Positions 14,125 to 18,020 of a stretch of 18,020 nt of DNA are shown here, one piece after another. The position numbers and the translations under genes were made by a program. The number at the start of each line of letters is the position of its first letter. Positions within the stretch are counted from its first letter, which is position 1. The notes under the pieces are model-generated. The model was not told the DNA's origin and did not search any database. It was given only the letters and a program-made list of their open reading frames with translations. The DNA comes from Clostridia bacterium. GTDB lineage: Bacteria; Bacillota_A; Clostridia; Oscillospirales; Acutalibacteraceae. Location: NCBI GenBank assembly GCA_017390825.1, contig JAFPAK010000269.1:1-18020 (forward strand). Direction: 5' to 3'.

Positions 14125-15801
14125 TTGAAAAAATATAGATGCAAACAGACGATTTCATCAGTTTTAGTGATTATGATTTTGTTTGTGCAGATATTTTCCG
14201 TTTATTGTTCGGCAACTTCGATTGTAAGCTTTACTGTTGAAGATGTTAATAATGTAGCTTCCTCTAACTCAGTCAATGTTACGGTTAAGATCAACTGTGA
14301 TACACCGATAATATTAAACGGATTCTCAATGTATCTTGATTTTGCCGCAGAACAGATTGAATATGTAAACGGATCGGCAAAAAGTAAGATATCCGGAATA
14401 GAGGATCCAACTACGCATTGTTCAGGTGAACGCTTGTATTATGCGTGGGAGTCAGATGAGGCAGTTACGGTATCAACCGGAAATTTTGCAGTTTTCACAT
14501 TTAATACAGCAGATGATTTTAGTCTTGCAGAAGTGAGCTTGACTGTGGACTCGATGTATTATACATCTTTTTCCGGCGGTAAACTCACATTTCATAATAT
14601 TGACTTTTCTTCAACAGCATCAGGTACTCTTTCTGCAAGCGCAGCAGACACAAGTGTACAAAATGTTATTCAGTTAATTGATTCGATCGGTGCGGTAGCC
14701 TATACAGAAGCGAGCAAGCAGAAAATTGATATAGCATATAATGCTTATCTAAATTTATCGCTTTCCCAACGTAAAAATGTTACTAATTATAATGACTTGG
14801 TTCAAGCAATTAAAATATATGATGAGCTAAAACAGGCTGCGAGCGACAATGCATCTGATGCAGAGGTTGAAAAGTTTTTGTCTGATCATGCAAGTGTTTT
14901 GGCACTTTCTTTGAACAACGTTTCTTTAAATGACTTAAAGCCAATTGAGGATGCATTAAGCAATCTTAAAACGCTGAGTGTGGTTGCACAGTCGAGATTG
15001 GCAAGGCAAAAATATCAGTTAAATGCTCTTTTAGAAAAGGCGAAGAAATTATCAAGTGCTAAGGATGAAGAAAATAAACAACAGCAGCTTGAAGAAGAAG
15101 CCAAAAAGTTAGCGGAGGAGTTCAGAAACAATATGTACAGCTGGACACTGAAGTTAACGCCTGAGACAGTAACTACAGATGACGAAATCGGTGTCAGAGC
15201 TATGCTTGATGAGCTTGACGGTATTGCTGTTATGAGCGATTTGGCTTATGAAATGCTCTCACCCGAAAAGCAACTTCTTGAAAGTCTGATTAAACGAATA
15301 GAAGAATTATTAATTCTCGAAAATCCTGAGGATGCTGAGTACATAAAGGAAGCCAACCGCTTCAAAAATAATTATTCATATATATTGAATCTTGATCCCG
15401 CATCAGTTACAGCCGACGACGAGCTTTACATTACTGTAGCCTATGAAGTTTATAATATGTTGAATGATAAAACTAAGTCATATTTAACGGCTGAAAGCCA
15501 AATTTTAGAAAAGCTACTTGCTGCAGTTGAAAACCTCCCGTCTGAGGAAAGCGAGTCTGAGTCAGAAATTGTTGAAGTACCGGTAGAAACAGAAAAAATT
15601 GTTTATCGGGAAGCCAGCGGCAAAGATTATTTGATTCAGTTTTCAAATAAAAAGTTAAGCAGAACGGTTTGGATTATGATTATTTTGGCAGTAGCAGCTT
15701 GTTTGAATACCGCTGTAATATATGTTTATTCTTTATGTTATAAAAGGAAGATAAACTCTATAGTAAATAACGCTGTTGAAGAAAGGGGGCAAGATATATG
15801 A
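14125..15801 (+). CDS. Membrane-anchored cohesin-like protein with three helical repeats
   Basis: Surface protein of 558 aa. The start is TTG at 14125 with AGGAGGG 9 nt before it; it is the only start ahead of the signal peptide (about residues 1-30). Residues about 33-175 have the strand pattern and motifs of a cohesin or carbohydrate-binding-like beta-sandwich (VNVTVKIN, GFSMYLDF, IEYVNGS, FAVFTFN). Residues about 185-235 form a helical unit of the IDSIG...NYNDLV type known from Firmicute surface proteins. Three repeats of about 60 residues start at Phe251, Phe333 and Phe413; a charged EEE/KK coiled-coil lies between the first two. An acidic linker (SESESE) precedes a transmembrane helix (about 516-537) and a basic cytoplasmic tail. 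No dockerin partner or sortase motif is visible. It overlaps the next gene by 4 nt. Cohesin assignment is tentative. Confidence 0.82.
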   Translation: MKKYRCKQTISSVLVIMILFVQIFSVYCSATSIVSFTVEDVNNVASSNSVNVTVKINCDTPIILNGFSMYLDFAAEQIEYVNGSAKSKISGIEDPTTHCSGERLYYAWESDEAVTVSTGNFAVFTFNTADDFSLAEVSLTVDSMYYTSFSGGKLTFHNIDFSSTASGTLSASAADTSVQNVIQLIDSIGAVAYTEASKQKIDIAYNAYLNLSLSQRKNVTNYNDLVQAIKIYDELKQAASDNASDAEVEKFLSDHASVLALSLNNVSLNDLKPIEDALSNLKTLSVVAQSRLARQKYQLNALLEKAKKLSSAKDEENKQQQLEEEAKKLAEEFRNNMYSWTLKLTPETVTTDDEIGVRAMLDELDGIAVMSDLAYEMLSPEKQLLESLIKRIEELLILENPEDAEYIKEANRFKNNYSYILNLDPASVTADDELYITVAYEVYNMLNDKTKSYLTAESQILEKLLAAVENLPSEESESESEIVEVPVETEKIVYREASGKDYLIQFSNKKLSRTVWIMIILAVAACLNTAVIYVYSLCYKRKINSIVNNAVEERGQDI

Positions 15802-17393
15802 AATGGTATACTCACTTAAAAGGAAAGAGGACAATTTCTGTTTTTTGTGCGGCGGCGGTTTTGTTTGTGGCTTTGTTTGTTGCGGCCGCAGTTCCTGTTT
15901 CGGCAGAAAATATTGATGAAACAAATCCTGAATTCACCAAAATAGATATAAATGGTAGCAATGGACTTGAGGCGCAAGGTTCAACCGGACTTTATACTTG
16001 CACAGGCTCACTTGAGCAAGGGGACGGAAAATACACTCTCCGCTCCAATGGTTTTGTTGTTTGGGGAACGGAGGATGACGTTACGTTTGCTTACCGTCAG
16101 TATAATGTAGGATCTGCAGAGGGTGATTATCTGGATTTTTCTACAACCGTAAATTATATTAAATCAGATTCTTCCGGCGAATTGCCTTCAAACGCTTCAA
16201 CAGGAATTCTGCTGCGCTCCGGTTTAGAGGCGAATGCTTCAAATGTTTTCTTGCATTGCCGCGAGGCAGAAGTTATGGTGGTTTACCGCTCTCAGGACGG
16301 TAAGCAAGAAGCGGCAGTATACTCGGGAATTGCAGTATCCTATCCTGTTCAGTTAAAAATCAGTTTTGCTCAAAATAAAGCTGTTTGTTCTTTTAAAACG
16401 GCAGAAATGGCAAGTTTCGCAACGTTGAAAACCTGTGCTATGAAATGTGACGGCCCGCTATATGCAGGTATGGCAGCACACTCGGTTTCCAAAAATGTAG
16501 TTGCCAAGACGGAGTTTACAGATGTTAAGGTAAACGGAGTTGGTACTTTTAATGGAACGGGTGATTCAGGTTCAAATTCCGGAAGTCAAACCCCATCTGA
16601 ATATGTAGAACCTGACCTTGAAATAGATGAAAGTAATTTGCTTTTGAGAGAAACCTTTACTGACGGTGATATGACCTCCGGTAAGGATGAGGGTACACAC
16701 TGGGTGTGGAATAGTCCGCAATATGCCAATATTGAAAATGAATCCGGCAACCGTTATTGGCTAAAGGATTTAACTGAAGATTCTATTGATTATATCGGAA
16801 GCGAGGATTGGACGGATTATAAAGTAAGCGCCGATATTCAGTTCACCGAAAACTGTGACACCAATCCTAATAATGCAAGCAATGTTTTCAAGCTCTTTGC
16901 CCGCCATAAGCAAATTGATTTTTACGGTCACTCAGACTATGCGGCAGTACTCCGAAATGTAATTGTTAATAAAAAGGCTACTACACAGCTTGTTTTGTTC
17001 AAAAGGGTAAATGCAAAAGCTGATATTACAGAAAACGGTATGGAAATAGAAGCCGTTGATATTGATAATTACTTGGAGGATGGCTTATGGCATAATATTG
17101 CGATTTCTGTTTTTGATAATGTGGTTAAGGTATACTGGGATAACCAACTCAAAATTACTTATACCGATGTTGGAAGTGATAATCAGTGGTATAGCAAAGG
17201 AGACTGGGAACACATAAATTCAAAAGGCAATATCGGAATCGGAACATATGAGACCTCTGTAAAAATTGATAATATAATAGTTGAAAAACTCGAGGATTCG
17301 ATTAACGGAGATTATGATAATACTGTTGGCGGCGGTTGGGATGACCCTATCCCTGAATATGTTGATTCGTGGTCCAAAACCTATGGTTATTAA
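15798..17393 (+). CDS. Secreted protein with two LamG/concanavalin-like domains
   Basis: Secreted protein of 531 aa. The ATG at 15798 overlaps the stop of the previous gene (ATGA), with a GGGGG ribosome binding site inside that gene, so translation is probably coupled. Signal peptide residues 1-36 (VAAAVPVSA cleavage). Two beta-sandwich domains follow: about 45-250 (ending in TEFTDVKVNG) and about 280-500 (LLLRETFTDGD...HNIAISVFDNVVKVYWDN...IKIDNIIVE-like end), separated by a G/S-rich linker (TGDSGSNSGSQTPS). The second has the W-H-x-I-x-V and V-y-WDN hallmark strands of LamG or 3-keto-disaccharide hydrolase-like modules, which often bind glycans. There is no membrane anchor, so it may be retained by partners. 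It is the third gene of the surface operon. Fold class is supported; ligand unknown. Confidence 0.85.
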   Translation: MKWYTHLKGKRTISVFCAAAVLFVALFVAAAVPVSAENIDETNPEFTKIDINGSNGLEAQGSTGLYTCTGSLEQGDGKYTLRSNGFVVWGTEDDVTFAYRQYNVGSAEGDYLDFSTTVNYIKSDSSGELPSNASTGILLRSGLEANASNVFLHCREAEVMVVYRSQDGKQEAAVYSGIAVSYPVQLKISFAQNKAVCSFKTAEMASFATLKTCAMKCDGPLYAGMAAHSVSKNVVAKTEFTDVKVNGVGTFNGTGDSGSNSGSQTPSEYVEPDLEIDESNLLLRETFTDGDMTSGKDEGTHWVWNSPQYANIENESGNRYWLKDLTEDSIDYIGSEDWTDYKVSADIQFTENCDTNPNNASNVFKLFARHKQIDFYGHSDYAAVLRNVIVNKKATTQLVLFKRVNAKADITENGMEIEAVDIDNYLEDGLWHNIAISVFDNVVKVYWDNQLKITYTDVGSDNQWYSKGDWEHINSKGNIGIGTYETSVKIDNIIVEKLEDSINGDYDNTVGGGWDDPIPEYVDSWSKTYGY

Positions 17394-17417
17394 TAATATA
17401 AAAGGAGAATTGTTATT

Positions 17418-18020
17418 ATGTTGAAAAAAATATCTGTAGCGTTTCTTTGTGTTGCGTGCATCGCAACAATGTGTTTTGTGCCGTTGTCGGCATCTGCGAA
17501 TGTAGCTTATACAGCTGAAAAATTTCATGCCGAGGTGGCAAGTATCGGTGCATTAACCGGCAATAAGCTTGAGAAAATTGAGGAATTGCTCGCTTTCAGC
17601 AAAACAAATTCAGTAAACGAAGAGGATGTTACAACCCTTAACTCTTATAAAGCACATATCGTGGCAAATAATGAAGCCGGTTGGTATTATACAGATGATT
17701 TTGATACTTATCAGCCGGAATCAGCTACGTACGGCTGGTGGAAATGTATCAATGAATATACTATCCTTGATGATTTTGATAAGGTTGTAACAAATCAAGG
17801 CATAGAAACAGCAAATTTTGTACAGTATAAGGTCGGTACGGAGGGAATTGTTAAAGGCGGCAGCAGCGGCAAGTGTCTTGCAATAAGTGCGTTACCGTCA
17901 ACTGCGGCAAAAACCTTAAAAAGTGCAAACAACAGCAGTAATATACCTGCACAGATATTTGCATTGCCTGATTCTGTTTTGAACGGTAAGGGTATAAAAA
18001 GGCAAGCTTTAAGTTGTACC
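17418..18020 (+). CDS. Secreted protein, 3'-partial
   Basis: Fourth gene of the operon, cut by the window end after 201 codons with the frame still open. The ATG at 17418 has AAGGAG about 10 nt upstream, 24 nt after the previous stop. A typical signal peptide (residues 1-27, KKISVAFLCVACIATMCFVPLSASA) is followed by a short helical stretch (KLEKIEELLAFSKTNSVNEED) and then an aromatic segment WYYTDDFDTYQPESATYGWW at about 85-105, which resembles the start of a LamG-like glycan-binding domain (compare the RETFTDGD start in the neighbouring protein). No catalytic motif is visible in the part present. It continues the pattern of exported proteins in this operon. Gene reality is strong; domain guess is weak. 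Confidence 0.85.
   Translation, partial: MLKKISVAFLCVACIATMCFVPLSASANVAYTAEKFHAEVASIGALTGNKLEKIEELLAFSKTNSVNEEDVTTLNSYKAHIVANNEAGWYYTDDFDTYQPESATYGWWKCINEYTILDDFDKVVTNQGIETANFVQYKVGTEGIVKGGSSGKCLAISALPSTAAKTLKSANNSSNIPAQIFALPDSVLNGKGIKRQALSCT

Overview
The window looks like a chromosomal stretch from an AT-rich, Gram-positive, gut-type Clostridia (Oscillospirales/Ruminococcaceae-like is an inference). The reasons are the strong purine-rich ribosome binding sites, a YesM-type sensor kinase, AraC regulators beside glycan genes, Tn4451/TnpX-like large serine recombinase tails, and long signal peptides with single C-terminal membrane anchors. No rRNA, tRNA or CRISPR array was recognised.

Layout. 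(A) 1-2747, plus strand: the 3' part of a YesM-like sensor histidine kinase, then a GH10-family glycoside hydrolase without a signal peptide. (B) 2782-4520: an AAA+ ATPase of the AAA_14/DUF4143 type with its own strong promoter, three 33-bp-phased GGTGCAA repeats over that promoter, and a 54-bp imperfect direct repeat on each side of the unit. (C) 4573-6497: a scar region. It holds a small minus-strand gene (64 aa) with a good RBS and terminator, a 5'-truncated FAD/Rieske oxidoreductase, and the C-terminal tail of a large serine recombinase fused to unrelated sequence. (D) 6632-9701, minus strand: a three-gene operon (EamA-type permease, Gfo/Idh/MocA-like oxidoreductase, SGNH hydrolase). It has a near-consensus promoter, an operator-like palindrome abutting the -35, a divergent AraC-type regulator (9780-10565) and a clear terminator. 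(E) 10566-11258: a second scar with another recombinase tail and five hairpins in under 400 bp. (F) 11259-18020: an AraC regulator on minus, diverging from a four-gene operon for exported proteins that runs off the window: a GLUG-type beta-helix protein with a C-terminal anchor, a cohesin-like protein with three ~60-aa helical repeats and an anchor, a secreted protein with two LamG-like domains, and a further secreted protein.

How it may work together. The kinase/GH10 pair, the EamA-Gfo/Idh-SGNH operon and the surface operon each sit beside a sensor or AraC regulator, which fits carbohydrate-responsive modules separated by mobile-element scars. The exported-protein operon (F) is the best candidate for an undescribed system. 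It combines two membrane-tethered proteins, one with a cohesin-like fold, with two secreted proteins, and it shares a TGTCAATAT motif with the promoter of its divergent regulator. The second candidate is the ATPase cassette (B) with its phased repeats.
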